DNA of 64,000 nt from Croceicoccus marinus (GTDB lineage Bacteria > Pseudomonadota > Alphaproteobacteria > Sphingomonadales > Sphingomonadaceae): contig NZ_CP019604.1 in the NCBI RefSeq assembly GCF_001661675.2, positions 248,001-312,000 of the forward strand. The letters run 5' to 3'. This document shows, piece after piece, positions 26,427 to 35,771 of the stretch; position 1 is the first letter of the stretch; each line of letters opens with the position of its first letter. The translations under genes were made by a program, and so were the position numbers. Under the pieces are notes generated by a model, which was not told the DNA's origin, did no database searches, and saw only the letters and a list, made by a program, of their open reading frames with translations.

Positions 26427-26840
26427 ATGCTTATCGGAGGTCTTTCGAAGGCGACGGGCACCAAGGTCAATACGATAAGGTTTTATGAGGATATCGGACT
26501 GATGCCCGAAGCCGCGCGTACGGCAGCGGGGCAGCGAACCTACAAAGAGCAGGACGTCGAGCGCCTTTCCTTTATTCGGCATGCTCGAAAATTGGGGTTT
26601 TCGATCGATGAAACACGCTCGCTTTTAAGCGTGAAGGCGAGACCGGATCAGAGCTGTGACGAGGCGGGTGACATCGCTTTGCGGCACCTTCGAGCCGTGG
26701 ACGAGCGCATCAGTCGGCTACAAGCGCTTCGTTCCGAACTGAGAAGTGTGGTCGCGGCCTGCACGGGCGGCGAGGTTTCCGAATGCAAAATCATCGAAAC
26801 GCTTTCTCGAAACCCAGCCGCCTCTTCCGCGGGTCGCTGA
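26427..26840 (+). CDS. MerR-family metal sensor (CadR/PbrR/ZntR-like)
   Basis: A 137-residue protein. The N-terminal winged helix starts MLIGGLSKATGTKVNTIRFY. A long dimerisation helix follows, and the C-terminal metal loop has TGGEVSECKII. Cys77, Cys112 and Cys120 match the cysteine triad of CadR/PbrR/ZntR sensors for Cd, Pb or Zn. Divergent from the CDF-Ftr1-oxidase operon and upstream of the czc genes; 19-bp-spacer operators lie on both sides (26348-26378 and 26895-26925). It probably controls both. A good ribosome-binding site (GGAGGAG) precedes the ATG. Confidence 0.92.
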   Translation: MLIGGLSKATGTKVNTIRFYEDIGLMPEAARTAAGQRTYKEQDVERLSFIRHARKLGFSIDETRSLLSVKARPDQSCDEAGDIALRHLRAVDERISRLQALRSELRSVVAACTGGEVSECKIIETLSRNPAASSAGR

Positions 26841-26894
26841 CGCGAAAGCTATAATGGGACTATGGACACCGAACCCAGACAGCAAAAAAAGTGC

Positions 26895-26925
26895 TTGCAC
26901 CTCCAGTCGCTGGAAGCGTTATCAT
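26895..26925 (+). promoter_or_regulatory. MerR-type promoter upstream of the czc operon
   Basis: TTGCAC, a 19-bp spacer with the dyad TCCAG-TCG-CTGGA, and TATCAT. It faces the CzcI-like gene about 245 bp downstream. The 26841-27170 interval otherwise holds an AT-richer leader without a convincing gene. Confidence 0.65.
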
Positions 26926-27170
26926 CGTGATAATCCAGATTCTGATGTCGTGATCTAGGATTGGATGGCTGATTATGACGGAACTTGGGTAATTTGAATA
27001 TTAATCAGCTTTCGCCTTATAAGAACGCTGCATTCATTCCATGGAATTTGGTCGAAAAAGAAACTACTCGAACAATATTCATTGTCCGGACGCTTCGTGA
27101 CAATATCACATTACAGCAACCGAGAAGATTTTTGTTTCAACTTTCGTTTCACCTTGTTAGGGGCCACAGG

Positions 27171-27518
27171 ATGTTCGATCTGAACGCCTTGATTCCCGTC
27201 AGGATTGTCGCCGCCCTTTTGGCGGTCGCAGCGCTGATGGCGTCTCCGGCGGTCGAAGCAGCGCAATGTGCGGACGAGCTGTCAGAAATAGCCTATTCGG
27301 TCCAGATGTTCGACATTGATGCGGACGAGAGCCCGCAAAACGAAAGCCCGGAGCAGCAGGAATGCGCCCACGGGCATTGCCATCACGTCGCCGCAGCACT
27401 GAAATCGAAGCTTTTAAACGACATGCCCGACCGGCTTAACATCACGGTTGGGTCGCATATGGCCGAAGAATTATTCGGCGATGCGAGCAATTTACCCAAA
27501 CGCCCTCCTCGCGCCTGA
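27171..27518 (+). CDS. Small periplasmic metal-binding protein (CzcI-like)
   Basis: 115 residues from the ATG at 27171; an upstream in-frame ATG at 26985 would add a non-native extension ahead of the signal peptide. The N-terminus is a signal peptide (IVAALLAVAALMASPAVEA). The mature part is acidic and carries a Cys/His cluster, CAHGHCHH, suited to metal binding. The position directly before czcC is that of czcI, a small regulator or accessory protein in czc operons of Cupriavidus. Direct sequence similarity to CzcI is not evident to me, so the name rests on context. Confidence 0.65.
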   Translation: MFDLNALIPVRIVAALLAVAALMASPAVEAAQCADELSEIAYSVQMFDIDADESPQNESPEQQECAHGHCHHVAAALKSKLLNDMPDRLNITVGSHMAEELFGDASNLPKRPPRA

Positions 27519-27581
27519 CGACCGTCACTGCGCTGCTTGACGCAGCGCATTTCGATTTGTCAGCAGAGAGAGTTTTGAAAA

Positions 27582-28835
27582 ATGCCAGCCATCAAATGGC
27601 GAGGGGCCCTGATAGCAGGGCTAACCCTCGCCGCAATTGTCACGCCTGTGGCAGCGCAGGAGCGGGAGCTTCTGACGCTCGACGAGGCGTTGGGCCGGAC
27701 AGGCGTGGTTGCCGAACCCGCTAACACCGAGTTAAACCCGCGCATCGTCGGCCCTCGAGCGGAAGCCGAGGCGGCGCAGGCTCTTGTCGGACAGGCGCGG
27801 TTGCGGCCCAACCCTGAAATATCGCTCGAGGTCGAGAACATCGCCGGGAGTGGGGCCTTCTCCGGGCTAAGCGCCACCGAATATACGCTTGCTGTCGGAC
27901 AGCGGCTCGAACTTGGAGGTAAACGCGGCACACGCGTCGAGGCTGCCCGGGCGCAGGCACAGCTGGCGGATCTGCGGGCTGACCTTGCGGGGGCCGAACT
28001 CGGATTTCTTGTCCGTGAACGCTACGTAGCAGCGGCTGCAGCAGCCTCGCGCGTCGAACTGGCCCTCGATGTGGTTGAGCGAAACGAAGAGCTCGCCCGC
28101 ATTGCCGGTCTCCTCGTAGAAGTCGGGCGCGAGCCCCCGCTCCGTGCTCTTCGGGCCGAAGCGGCCTTGGCGGAAGCGCAAGCCGAACTTCAGGCCGCCG
28201 AAGCGACAAGTCTTGCAGCCCGAACGGCCCTCGCCTCGCTATGGGGCGATCAGGGGGCGCCGCCGCTTGTTCCGAGCAGGTTCCCCGGGATCGAACCGCC
28301 CGGTGCTGTAATGGCGACAGCAAGCGGTCTGCAATTGCGAGTGGCGCGTGCGGAAAGCACCGCCGCCGCCGCCGAGATCGATCGTGAGCGCAGCCTGCGC
28401 ATTCCCGATCCCGTCGTTTCCGCCGGTGTTCGACGCTTCGAGGAAAGCAATGACAGTGCCTTTCTTCTCGGTGTCTCGATCCCGCTTCCCTTCTTGAATC
28501 GTAATCAGGGCAATATCGCTGCAGCCGAAGCAAGGCTGCGCGCCGCCAATGCTCGCGAGGCTGTAGCGTTGGCCGATTTCGAGCAAGCCGTGACGCGCGC
28601 ACGATCGCAATATCTTGCTGCCGAAGCGCGCGTCGAGACGCTTTCCACGACATCACTCCCCCAGGCCGAGGAGGCTCTTCGGCTCGTCCGCATCGGTTAT
28701 CGCAATGGCCGTTTTCCGTTGATCGAAGTGTTGAGCGCAGCCGAAGCGCGCGATGCCATTCGCGAGGCGTTGATTGCTGCGCAAGAAGACCGGGGACAAG
28801 CTGCCGCCGAACTGATCAGGCTGGCCGCACAATGA
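27582..28835 (+). CDS. czcC: CzcC-like outer-membrane efflux protein (TolC family)
   Basis: A 417-residue protein with a signal peptide (LIAGLTLAAIVTPVAAQ) and two OEP repeats. These are long heptad-rich helices interrupted by strand regions, for example RLRPNPEISLEVENIAGSGA and its counterpart IPDPVVSAGVRRFEESND. It trimerises to form the outer-membrane channel of the Czc tripartite pump. It starts 63 bp after the CzcI-like stop. The czcB ATG overlaps its stop by 4 bp. Length and arrangement are as in CzcC. Confidence 0.93.
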   Translation: MPAIKWRGALIAGLTLAAIVTPVAAQERELLTLDEALGRTGVVAEPANTELNPRIVGPRAEAEAAQALVGQARLRPNPEISLEVENIAGSGAFSGLSATEYTLAVGQRLELGGKRGTRVEAARAQAQLADLRADLAGAELGFLVRERYVAAAAAASRVELALDVVERNEELARIAGLLVEVGREPPLRALRAEAALAEAQAELQAAEATSLAARTALASLWGDQGAPPLVPSRFPGIEPPGAVMATASGLQLRVARAESTAAAAEIDRERSLRIPDPVVSAGVRRFEESNDSAFLLGVSIPLPFLNRNQGNIAAAEARLRAANAREAVALADFEQAVTRARSQYLAAEARVETLSTTSLPQAEEALRLVRIGYRNGRFPLIEVLSAAEARDAIREALIAAQEDRGQAAAELIRLAAQ

Positions 28836-29995
28836 GGAATACCAAAATGAACCGCAAAAGACTGGCGATCATCGCCGGAATTGTCATACTTGTTTCGGCC
28901 TTGATGCTGATGTTCTGGCCTGACAGCCAGGTCGACACCCACGCGGACGAAGAGGTCGCAGAGACAGAACTGCCCGAGGGGCTCGTGCTAATCGAGCAAG
29001 AGCAGATCCGCACCGCCGAGATCGAGGTCGCAGCGGTGCAAACGGGTGCCGCTGTCGAACTCGTATTTCCTGCAACGGTTGCGGCAAGTCCGACCGCCAG
29101 CGCACGCATCGATGCACGGGCTTCCGGTGTCGTGCGCAGCGTTGGCAAGACGCTTGGCGATTATGTCCGGCAGGGCGAGACCGTCGCTCGGATCGAAAGC
29201 GCCGATGCGGCTGCACTCGCTTCCCAGCTTAGTGCCGCCCGCGCCCGCGTAACCGAGCTTTCGGCGGCCTATGAACGGGAGCGCCGGCTATTCGAAGCCA
29301 ACGTGACCGCACGCCAGGATCTCGAAGCGGCGCGCGCCAATCTTGACGTTGCCCGTTCCGAACTGAACCGGTCGCAGGCGGCCGTCGCCGCGGCAGGCGT
29401 GAGCGGCGATGGACGCTCGCTCGCTGTCACCAGTCCGCTTTCGGGCCGTGTGACCGCCGCTCCAATCGTGCTCGGCTCGTTCGTCGACGCCGGGGAGGAG
29501 CTTTACAGCGTGGTCAATCCCAGCGGCTTGCAGATCGAGGTTGCGCTGCCTTCCGAAGATGCTTCACGCATCCAGCCTGGCGACGAGGCTGCGTTGATCC
29601 TCGGCGATGGAAGGGAGGTCGGCGCTCGCGTCCGGTCGGTAACGCCTTCGCTCGATGCCGAGAGCCGTAGCGCGACAGCGGTTCTTACCTTGACGCGCGC
29701 CGTTCCCGGTCTGCAGCCCGGATCGTTCCTTCAGGCGCGTATTCGCCCCTCGGGCGAATTGGACCAGAGCCGTATCGCGGTACCCGAAGATGCTGTGCAG
29801 GTGCTCGAAGGACGCGATGTTGTCTTCGTGCGGACACGACGCGGATTTCAGGCTCGGGAGGTCGAGATCGGCAGCCGGTCTGCCGGAATGGTGACGATCC
29901 TCTCCGGGCTCGAGCCCGGTCAGCGGATCGCGACTGCCAATGCCTTCCTGTTGAAGTCCGAGCTCGAAAAGGAGGGCGCAGAACATGGCCATTGA
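28832..29995 (+). CDS. czcB: CzcB-like periplasmic adaptor (membrane fusion protein)
   Basis: 387 residues if it starts at 28832 (ATGA overlap with czcC); a second ATG at 28847 is equally possible. One N-terminal membrane anchor (AIIAGIVILVSALMLMFW) is followed by an acidic linker. The barrel-sandwich/lipoyl halves (SARIDARASGVVRSVGKTLG and LSGRVTAAPIVLGSFVDAGE) flank an alpha-hairpin, and beta-barrel domains follow. The C-terminus has GAEHGH, a possible metal contact. It links CzcA to CzcC and may deliver metal ions. It overlaps czcA by 11 bp. Confidence 0.93.
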   Translation: MRNTKMNRKRLAIIAGIVILVSALMLMFWPDSQVDTHADEEVAETELPEGLVLIEQEQIRTAEIEVAAVQTGAAVELVFPATVAASPTASARIDARASGVVRSVGKTLGDYVRQGETVARIESADAAALASQLSAARARVTELSAAYERERRLFEANVTARQDLEAARANLDVARSELNRSQAAVAAAGVSGDGRSLAVTSPLSGRVTAAPIVLGSFVDAGEELYSVVNPSGLQIEVALPSEDASRIQPGDEAALILGDGREVGARVRSVTPSLDAESRSATAVLTLTRAVPGLQPGSFLQARIRPSGELDQSRIAVPEDAVQVLEGRDVVFVRTRRGFQAREVEIGSRSAGMVTILSGLEPGQRIATANAFLLKSELEKEGAEHGH

Positions 29996-32900
29996 TCAAA
30001 CCACGGCATCTTCTCCCATGTCTTCGGACGAAGGTAGCCACCGTCACGGCCCGATCGGAGTCATCCTCGATGTCGCCGTTCGTTTCCGCTGGGCGATCAT
30101 CGTCCTGACCGTGTTCGCAGCGATCTACGGAGCGTTCAATCTGGTGCGCCTGCCGATCGACGCGGTTCCCGACATCACCAACACGCAGGTCCAGATCAAC
30201 ACCAGCGCTGCCGCGCTCTCACCTTCGCAGGTCGAGACGCAGGTGACCTTCCCCATCGAAACCGGACTTGCCGGGATCGAAGGCCTGGAGATGACACGAT
30301 CGATTTCGCGCAACGGCTTCAGCCAGGTCACCGCGATTTTCGAGGAGGGCACCGACCTCTACTTCGCCCGGCAGCAGGTGAACGAACGGCTCGCGCCGAT
30401 TGGCGCTTCATTGCCCGAAGGAGCGGAGCCTACCATGGGGCCGATCTCCACCGGCCTTGGCGAAGTGCTGATGTATACGATCGAGTATGAGCATCCCGGT
30501 GGCAAGGGTGCGACCACTGGTGGCCGCACAGGCTGGCAGTCCGATGGCAGCTTCATCACCGAACGCGGCGACCGCCTCGAGAGTGAGGTGGCTAAGGCGG
30601 CCTATCTGCGCACTGTGCAGGATTGGGTGGTCGCGCCGTTGATGCGCTCGATCGACGGCGTGGCCGGCGTGGATTCGATTGGCGGGTTCGAAAAGCAATT
30701 CCTTGTTCAGCCCGATCCGGCACGTCTCACCGGCTATGGCCTGTCATTCGACTCACTCATCGATGCTCTAGAAGCCGCCAATCTGGCGGCAGGCGCCAAT
30801 TTCGTCGATCGTGCCGACGAAGCCCTGCTTGTCCGCGTGGACGCGAGGCTGGGCAGCATTGCCGACATCGAAGAAGCCGTCATTGCGACCCGCGAGGGCG
30901 TGCCCATCCGCATCGGCGATGTGGCCGATGTGGAGATCGGCGGCGACCTGCGAACCGGTGCTGCTTCACTGAACGGTGAAGAGGCGGTGGTGGGAACCGT
31001 GTTGATGCGCGCGGGCGAGAACAGCCGGACCGTTGCGGCTGGTGCTGCCGAGAGACTTGAAGAGGTCCGCGCATCGCTTCCGGACGGAGTTGTCGCTGAG
31101 ATTGTCTACAATCGTTCCTCACTAGTCGATGCGACGATCTCCACCGTCGAAAAGAACCTGCTCGAAGGCGCATTGCTCGTGATCGCCGTCCTGTTCCTCT
31201 TGCTCGGCAATATCCGCGCCGCCATAATCACCGCACTGGTCATTCCCGTTTCGATGCTGATGGCAGCGGTGGGGATGAACCGGCTTGGTGTCTCAGGTAA
31301 TCTGATGAGCCTGGGCGCGCTCGACTTCGGGCTGATCGTCGATGGTGCGGTCATCATTGTCGAGAACAGCGTCGCCCGGCTTGCGGCCCGGCAACATCGC
31401 GAAGGACGCTTGCTTACCTTGGGTGAGCGGCTGACCGAAACGCGTCTCGCAGCGCAGGAAATGATCAAACCGACCGTCTACGGTCAGGCGATTATCTTCC
31501 TCGTCTTCGCGCCGCTGCTGACCTTTACCGGGGTCGAGGGCAAGACGTTCTCGCCCATGGCGATCACGATGCTGCTCGCGCTGGCTTCGGCCTTCGTTCT
31601 TTCATTGACCTTCGTGCCAGCGATGATTGCGGTCCTGCTCAACAAGAAGCTGACCGAAAAGGAGGTGAAGCCCATTCGCTGGGCCAAAGAGCGCTACGGT
31701 CCCGCCGTGCGCAAGGTCATTGCGCGGCCCTGGCCGATGATTGGTGCCGGGGTTGGTCTCTTCACAGTAGCGGTTTTTGTGTTCGGCTTTCTGGGCAGCG
31801 AGTTCACCCCGCAGCTCGATGAACGCGACATCGCGGTGCAATCCTTGCGCATCCCCTCGACATCGCTCGAACGCTCGCTGGCGATGCAGCGGCGGGTCGA
31901 AGACCGGCTCGAAGAGTTTCCCCAAGTTGATCTTGTGTTCTCACGGACGGGCACGGCCGAAGTCGCCAGCGATCCAATGCCCCCCAATGCTTCGGACGCT
32001 TATGTCATCCTGAAGCCTCGCGACGAATGGCCCGATCCCGATTTGCCGAAAGATGAGCTTGTTGGTGAAATGGAAAGCGCGCTCGGAGGCCTCATCGGCA
32101 ATCTCTACGAGTTCAGCCAGCCTATCGAGCTGCGCTTCAACGAGCTGATCGCCGGTGTGCGCGGCGATGTCGCGGTCAAGCTCTACGGCGATGACCTCAC
32201 TGCGCTCACCGAAGCTGCGGGCGAGGTCGCGGGCGTGCTTGGAGGTGTCGAAGGCGCCGCGGACGTGAAGGTGCAGCAGGTGACCGGCTTTCCTACGCTG
32301 GACATCGCCTTCGATCGCCCGACCATCGCGCGCTATGGTCTGACCGTCGAGGAAGTGGCACAGTCGGTTGCTATCGCGCTCGGCGGGCGGCCAGCAGGAC
32401 TGGTGTTCGAGGGCGATCGCCGTTTCGATGTTGTCGTGCGCCTCGAGGATGCTACGCGCGACGATTTCGACCAGCTCGGCGCGCTCCCGATCGTGCTTGA
32501 AAACGGGGTCACCGTTCCTTTGCGGACATTGGCCGATTTTCAGGTCGTCGATGGCCTTGCCGAGGTTCGGCGAGAGCAGGGCCGAAGGCTTGTGATCGTC
32601 TCGGCCAACGTACGCGAGCGCGATCTCGGCTCCTTTGTTGAGGAAGCGCAGGAAAGGGTTTCGACCGGCGTCGATATGCCGCCGGCCTCCTTCATCGAAT
32701 GGGGCGGACAGTATCAGAACCTGCAGGAAGCGCAGGCGCGGCTCACCATCGTCGTCCCGATTGCCTTCGCTCTGGTTCTCCTCTTGCTGTTCATGGCTTT
32801 GGGTGGATGGGTTCCAGCGCTTGCCGTGTTCAGTGCCATTCCCATGGCCTTGGCTGGCGGGGTGTTCGCTCTGGCGCTGCGAGGCTTGCCATTCTCGGTG

Positions 32901-33314
32901 TCGGCAGCGGTCGGCTTTATCGCGCTTTCCGGCGTGGCGGTGCTCAACGGTCTCGTCATGATGACCGCGATCCGGCAGCGACTCGACAGCGGGATGTCAC
33001 TGGATGAGGCGATTGCCGATGGCGCGCTGGCGCGACTGCGACCGGTGCTCATGACCGCGTTGGTGGCGTCGCTGGGTTTTGTGCCGATGGCGATTGCCAC
33101 AGGAACAGGTGCTGAGGTGCAACGTCCCTTGGCTACGGTGGTTATCGGCGGGCTGATCACAGCCACTGCGCTCACGCTGTTCGTTTTGCCAGCGATCGCT
33201 CGCCTGGTACTCGATGATGGCAAGGAGAAGCGAAGCTGGCGCCAAAGATGGTGGGACCGCCTGCGTCGCAACGTCACGCCTGAGGAACGTAAAGAACTTC
33301 GGGATGTTACTTGA
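29985..33314 (+). CDS. czcA: CzcA-like RND heavy-metal efflux pump (Zn/Co/Cd type)
   Basis: A 1,109-residue HME-RND transporter with the usual two repeats of six helices and large periplasmic loops. The HME1 signature DFGLIVDGAVIIVEN puts Asp447, Asp453 and Glu460 in helix four, equivalent to Asp402, Asp408 and Glu415 of Cupriavidus CzcA, needed for proton-driven divalent cation export. The Cu/Ag-type methionine triad is absent. The C-terminal half has the second repeat ending in QRPLATVVIGGLITATALTL. Third gene of czcCBA. Exports Zn, Co and/or Cd from the periplasm or cytoplasm through CzcC. Confidence 0.96.
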   Translation: MAIDQTTASSPMSSDEGSHRHGPIGVILDVAVRFRWAIIVLTVFAAIYGAFNLVRLPIDAVPDITNTQVQINTSAAALSPSQVETQVTFPIETGLAGIEGLEMTRSISRNGFSQVTAIFEEGTDLYFARQQVNERLAPIGASLPEGAEPTMGPISTGLGEVLMYTIEYEHPGGKGATTGGRTGWQSDGSFITERGDRLESEVAKAAYLRTVQDWVVAPLMRSIDGVAGVDSIGGFEKQFLVQPDPARLTGYGLSFDSLIDALEAANLAAGANFVDRADEALLVRVDARLGSIADIEEAVIATREGVPIRIGDVADVEIGGDLRTGAASLNGEEAVVGTVLMRAGENSRTVAAGAAERLEEVRASLPDGVVAEIVYNRSSLVDATISTVEKNLLEGALLVIAVLFLLLGNIRAAIITALVIPVSMLMAAVGMNRLGVSGNLMSLGALDFGLIVDGAVIIVENSVARLAARQHREGRLLTLGERLTETRLAAQEMIKPTVYGQAIIFLVFAPLLTFTGVEGKTFSPMAITMLLALASAFVLSLTFVPAMIAVLLNKKLTEKEVKPIRWAKERYGPAVRKVIARPWPMIGAGVGLFTVAVFVFGFLGSEFTPQLDERDIAVQSLRIPSTSLERSLAMQRRVEDRLEEFPQVDLVFSRTGTAEVASDPMPPNASDAYVILKPRDEWPDPDLPKDELVGEMESALGGLIGNLYEFSQPIELRFNELIAGVRGDVAVKLYGDDLTALTEAAGEVAGVLGGVEGAADVKVQQVTGFPTLDIAFDRPTIARYGLTVEEVAQSVAIALGGRPAGLVFEGDRRFDVVVRLEDATRDDFDQLGALPIVLENGVTVPLRTLADFQVVDGLAEVRREQGRRLVIVSANVRERDLGSFVEEAQERVSTGVDMPPASFIEWGGQYQNLQEAQARLTIVVPIAFALVLLLLFMALGGWVPALAVFSAIPMALAGGVFALALRGLPFSVSAAVGFIALSGVAVLNGLVMMTAIRQRLDSGMSLDEAIADGALARLRPVLMTALVASLGFVPMAIATGTGAEVQRPLATVVIGGLITATALTLFVLPAIARLVLDDGKEKRSWRQRWWDRLRRNVTPEERKELRDVT

Positions 33315-33347
33315 AGGGGAGGGCTAATTGAAGTTAGCTAGGTCAAT

Positions 33348-33754
33348 TTGTCTGCCTCAGATCGCTTCGGGACTGACAAGTCTCGAAGCGATCCGGTATC
33401 GGACTCAATTGCGGGCGCGCGGAGCCTCGGCAGAACGCCCGGCTGCGATACGGGCACGGCGTGGGTGTTTTTCGCCGATGGCTTCTATGCAGAGGTGCAA
33501 CCTTCGGACGGTGATCTGTCCGCTGTCGGCATCTGGCGCGATGAGGGTGAGGCCATCGCATATACCATGACCATAAGCCCTTCGAACGGCATGCGCGGCC
33601 AATGCAAGTGCGCCATCTTACGATCGAAGATTGTAGCCCGGGACGGCCCTTCACCTGCAACTATCGAGGTTTCGAGCGCATCTTTTACCGCTGTCCAGAG
33701 GACGCGCCAAAGCCGCTCGACGGTCGCGCGGAACATTCAAGAGGAGAAATCGCC
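33348..33754 (+). pseudogene. Possible frameshifted small gene downstream of czcA
   Basis: Two adjacent frames look protein-like in succession: one with FFADGFYAEVQPSDGDLSAV (about 33460-33600), and from 33602 another with HLTIEDCSPGRPFTCNYRGF. Together they would make about 125 residues if one frameshift near 33590-33610 is corrected. I know no family. It could equally be non-coding spacer between czcA and the next operon. Confidence 0.3.
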
Positions 33755-34126
33755 ATGCTCACCGCAATCGAAGATAACGGTCTGTTGCTCATCAGGGCGG
33801 ACGGAACGCTTTCCGATAGCGACTATGACCGCTTCGTTCCGTTTTTCGAGCGCGTCGCGGCGCGAGTTCCTGGGACGGTTCCGATGCTTATCGAACTTGC
33901 TCCCGACTTTTCTGGCTGGGATATGGGCGGTCTCTGGCGCGACCTGAAATTCGATGCGAAGCACAAGGACAGCTTCGGCCGGATCGCGATGGTCGGCGAT
34001 AGTAGTTGGGAAGAGTGGGGCACCAAGCTTTTCGATCCGCTATTCCGCGCGGAGATGAGGTTTTTCACACCTGTCGAGCGGGTTGCCGCCGAAAGCTGGG
34101 CGAGAGACGGAAGGAATGCGTCATGA
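33755..34126 (+). CDS. Small STAS/SpoIIAA-like protein
   Basis: 123 residues from the ATG at 33755, chosen because AAGAGGAGAAAT lies just upstream; a longer frame from 33602 has no such site. The sequence (LLLIRADGTLSDSDYDRFVP, then VPMLIELAPDFSGWDMGGLW) fits the SpoIIAA-like/STAS fold of small alpha-beta proteins often seen near ion transporters. No membrane segment. It is the first gene of a run of six whose starts overlap the previous stop. Role unknown; possibly regulatory. The ATG of the next gene overlaps its stop. Confidence 0.7.
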   Translation: MLTAIEDNGLLLIRADGTLSDSDYDRFVPFFERVAARVPGTVPMLIELAPDFSGWDMGGLWRDLKFDAKHKDSFGRIAMVGDSSWEEWGTKLFDPLFRAEMRFFTPVERVAAESWARDGRNAS

Positions 34127-34752
34127 GCGGCGAAGGCGAACTCAACCTCGATTCGGCCGAAAAGCGCCGCACTCTCTGGATCGTTTTCTGGCTCAATGTG
34201 GCGATTGCGATAGGGTTTTTCATCACCGGGGTAATCGGCGATTCCAACGCGCTGATTGCCAATGGGCTCGACAATTCGTCGGACGCGATTGTCTATGCAT
34301 TGAGCCTGCTTGCGCTCACCCGCTCCCGGGTCTGGAAGCGCGGAGCCGCGCGTTTTTCCGGGGTCATGCTGCTTGTGTTCGCAGGCGGTGTGATTCTCGA
34401 TGCCATCCGGCGCTTCATGGAGGGTTCGGATCCGATCGGCGGCGTCATGATGGTGATGGCGCTGGTTGCCGGTGCGGTGAACCTCTGGTGCCTTTACCTG
34501 CTGAAACGTTTGCAGAATAAGGATGTCAATTTACGTGCAGCCACCACGTTCAGTTTGAATGATTTCGTTTCGAACGGCGGGATTATCATAGCGGGTATCG
34601 TAGTGTTTTTCACCGGATCGAATTGGCCCGATCTCGTCGTCGGGATCGGTGTGGCCTGCATAGCGATCTACGGCGGCATCGAGATCCTGCGCGATGCGCA
34701 TATGGACATCCATGAGGAAGAGGGCACAGAGCACGAGGGCTGGCGCAAGTGA
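34123..34752 (+). CDS. CDF-family cation transporter (short form)
   Basis: 209 residues from the ATG at 34123, which overlaps the preceding stop by 4 bp; a longer frame from 34006 is rejected. Six membrane helices. The metal-site motifs are modified: IGDSNALIANGLDNSSDAIV on helix two and TFSLNDFVSNGGIIIAG on helix five. These retain the Asp/Asn ligands of the CDF zinc site, with Asn in places where Zn exporters have His or Asp. It lacks the cytoplasmic C-terminal domain and ends HMDIHEEEGTEHEGW, a His/Glu tail. Probably exports a divalent cation. Confidence 0.82.
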   Translation: MSGEGELNLDSAEKRRTLWIVFWLNVAIAIGFFITGVIGDSNALIANGLDNSSDAIVYALSLLALTRSRVWKRGAARFSGVMLLVFAGGVILDAIRRFMEGSDPIGGVMMVMALVAGAVNLWCLYLLKRLQNKDVNLRAATTFSLNDFVSNGGIIIAGIVVFFTGSNWPDLVVGIGVACIAIYGGIEILRDAHMDIHEEEGTEHEGWRK

Positions 34753-35771
34753 TCGCGGTCTGGGCAGCGGTTCTCCTCGCCGCCGTCTGGGCCGCTCATT
34801 GGGGCGCGGAACGCCTGTCCGCACCGCTCAAGAAATTACGCAAGCAATGGGGGTTCTCCGTCGCGGCGGGGGGCTCCTTTTTAGGTCTAGCCGCCGCTTC
34901 GCCAGAGATGGGCATCAATGTGACGAGCGCTGCTCGTGATGTGTCCGATATCGGCCTTGGCGCCATGCTGGGTTCGACCGTTCTGGTGATTCCGGTGATC
35001 GTGACGACCGCTTATCTGGCGACCCGTAAAGGGGCCCTTGAAGGTGCTGACAAGGAGCACAAGAAGCATCGTCGTGATCATTACGTCGCGGTCGATAAGG
35101 GGGCTCTTACCGTCCAGGCGCTGCCTTACCTGGCGATCCTCGCGGTCTTCGCTCTACTGACGCTTCCCGCCCCTTGGCGCGGGTTGCAGCCGATCGATGG
35201 ATGGCTGCTGCTGATCGCGTATCTCGCCTATCTCCTTCAGGCTCTCGTTCGGGGCCGAGAGAAGGGAGAGGAGGTAGAGTGGAGTCTAAAGGAGAAATGG
35301 ATGGCCATAGCGGGCGTCGGCGCCCTGGCGGTCGGGGCCTACTTCACCGTATTCTCGACCGAAAGGATCGTGAGCGCACTCGGCATCCCGAATATCGTCG
35401 GCGGTCTTTTCATCACTGCCGCCGTCGCATCGCTGCCCGAGGTGTTCACGACCTGGAGCGTCGCGCGCTCCGGTCAGGTGACCTCCGCCAGCACAAGCGT
35501 GATCGGCGACCATGTCGTGACCATGACGCTCGCCTTCATCCCGCTCACCATCATCGGAACGCCGATCGAGAATTTTCAACTCTTCTGGGTCAGTCTCGCG
35601 TTCGTCGTGCTGATGGCCGCGCTATACGCTCTCTTTCTTTCGTTGGGAGACGAAGAGAAAAGAGGCTTTGGTCGATGGCACATCTTCGCGTTCTGGGCAG
35701 CCAATGCGGCTTTTATTGCCGTAATATTCCTGTGGGTGAAGCCTTTGCAAGTCTCCGGAGGAGCCGGATGA
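34749..35771 (+). CDS. CaCA-family cation antiporter (sodium/calcium exchanger-like)
   Basis: A 340-residue membrane protein starting at GTG 34749, overlapping the CDF stop. Two alpha repeats are recognisable: GSFLGLAAASPEMGINVTSA in the N-terminal half and FITAAVASLPEVFTTWSVAR followed by SVIGDHVVTMTL in the C-terminal half. Each carries the acidic residue next to Pro that binds the cation. About ten helices in all. Family members exchange Ca2+, or Mn2+/Cd2+, for H+ or Na+ (compare CaxA in nickel and cobalt clusters). Divalent metal export is inferred from context. Confidence 0.82.
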   Translation: MIAVWAAVLLAAVWAAHWGAERLSAPLKKLRKQWGFSVAAGGSFLGLAAASPEMGINVTSAARDVSDIGLGAMLGSTVLVIPVIVTTAYLATRKGALEGADKEHKKHRRDHYVAVDKGALTVQALPYLAILAVFALLTLPAPWRGLQPIDGWLLLIAYLAYLLQALVRGREKGEEVEWSLKEKWMAIAGVGALAVGAYFTVFSTERIVSALGIPNIVGGLFITAAVASLPEVFTTWSVARSGQVTSASTSVIGDHVVTMTLAFIPLTIIGTPIENFQLFWVSLAFVVLMAALYALFLSLGDEEKRGFGRWHIFAFWAANAAFIAVIFLWVKPLQVSGGAG

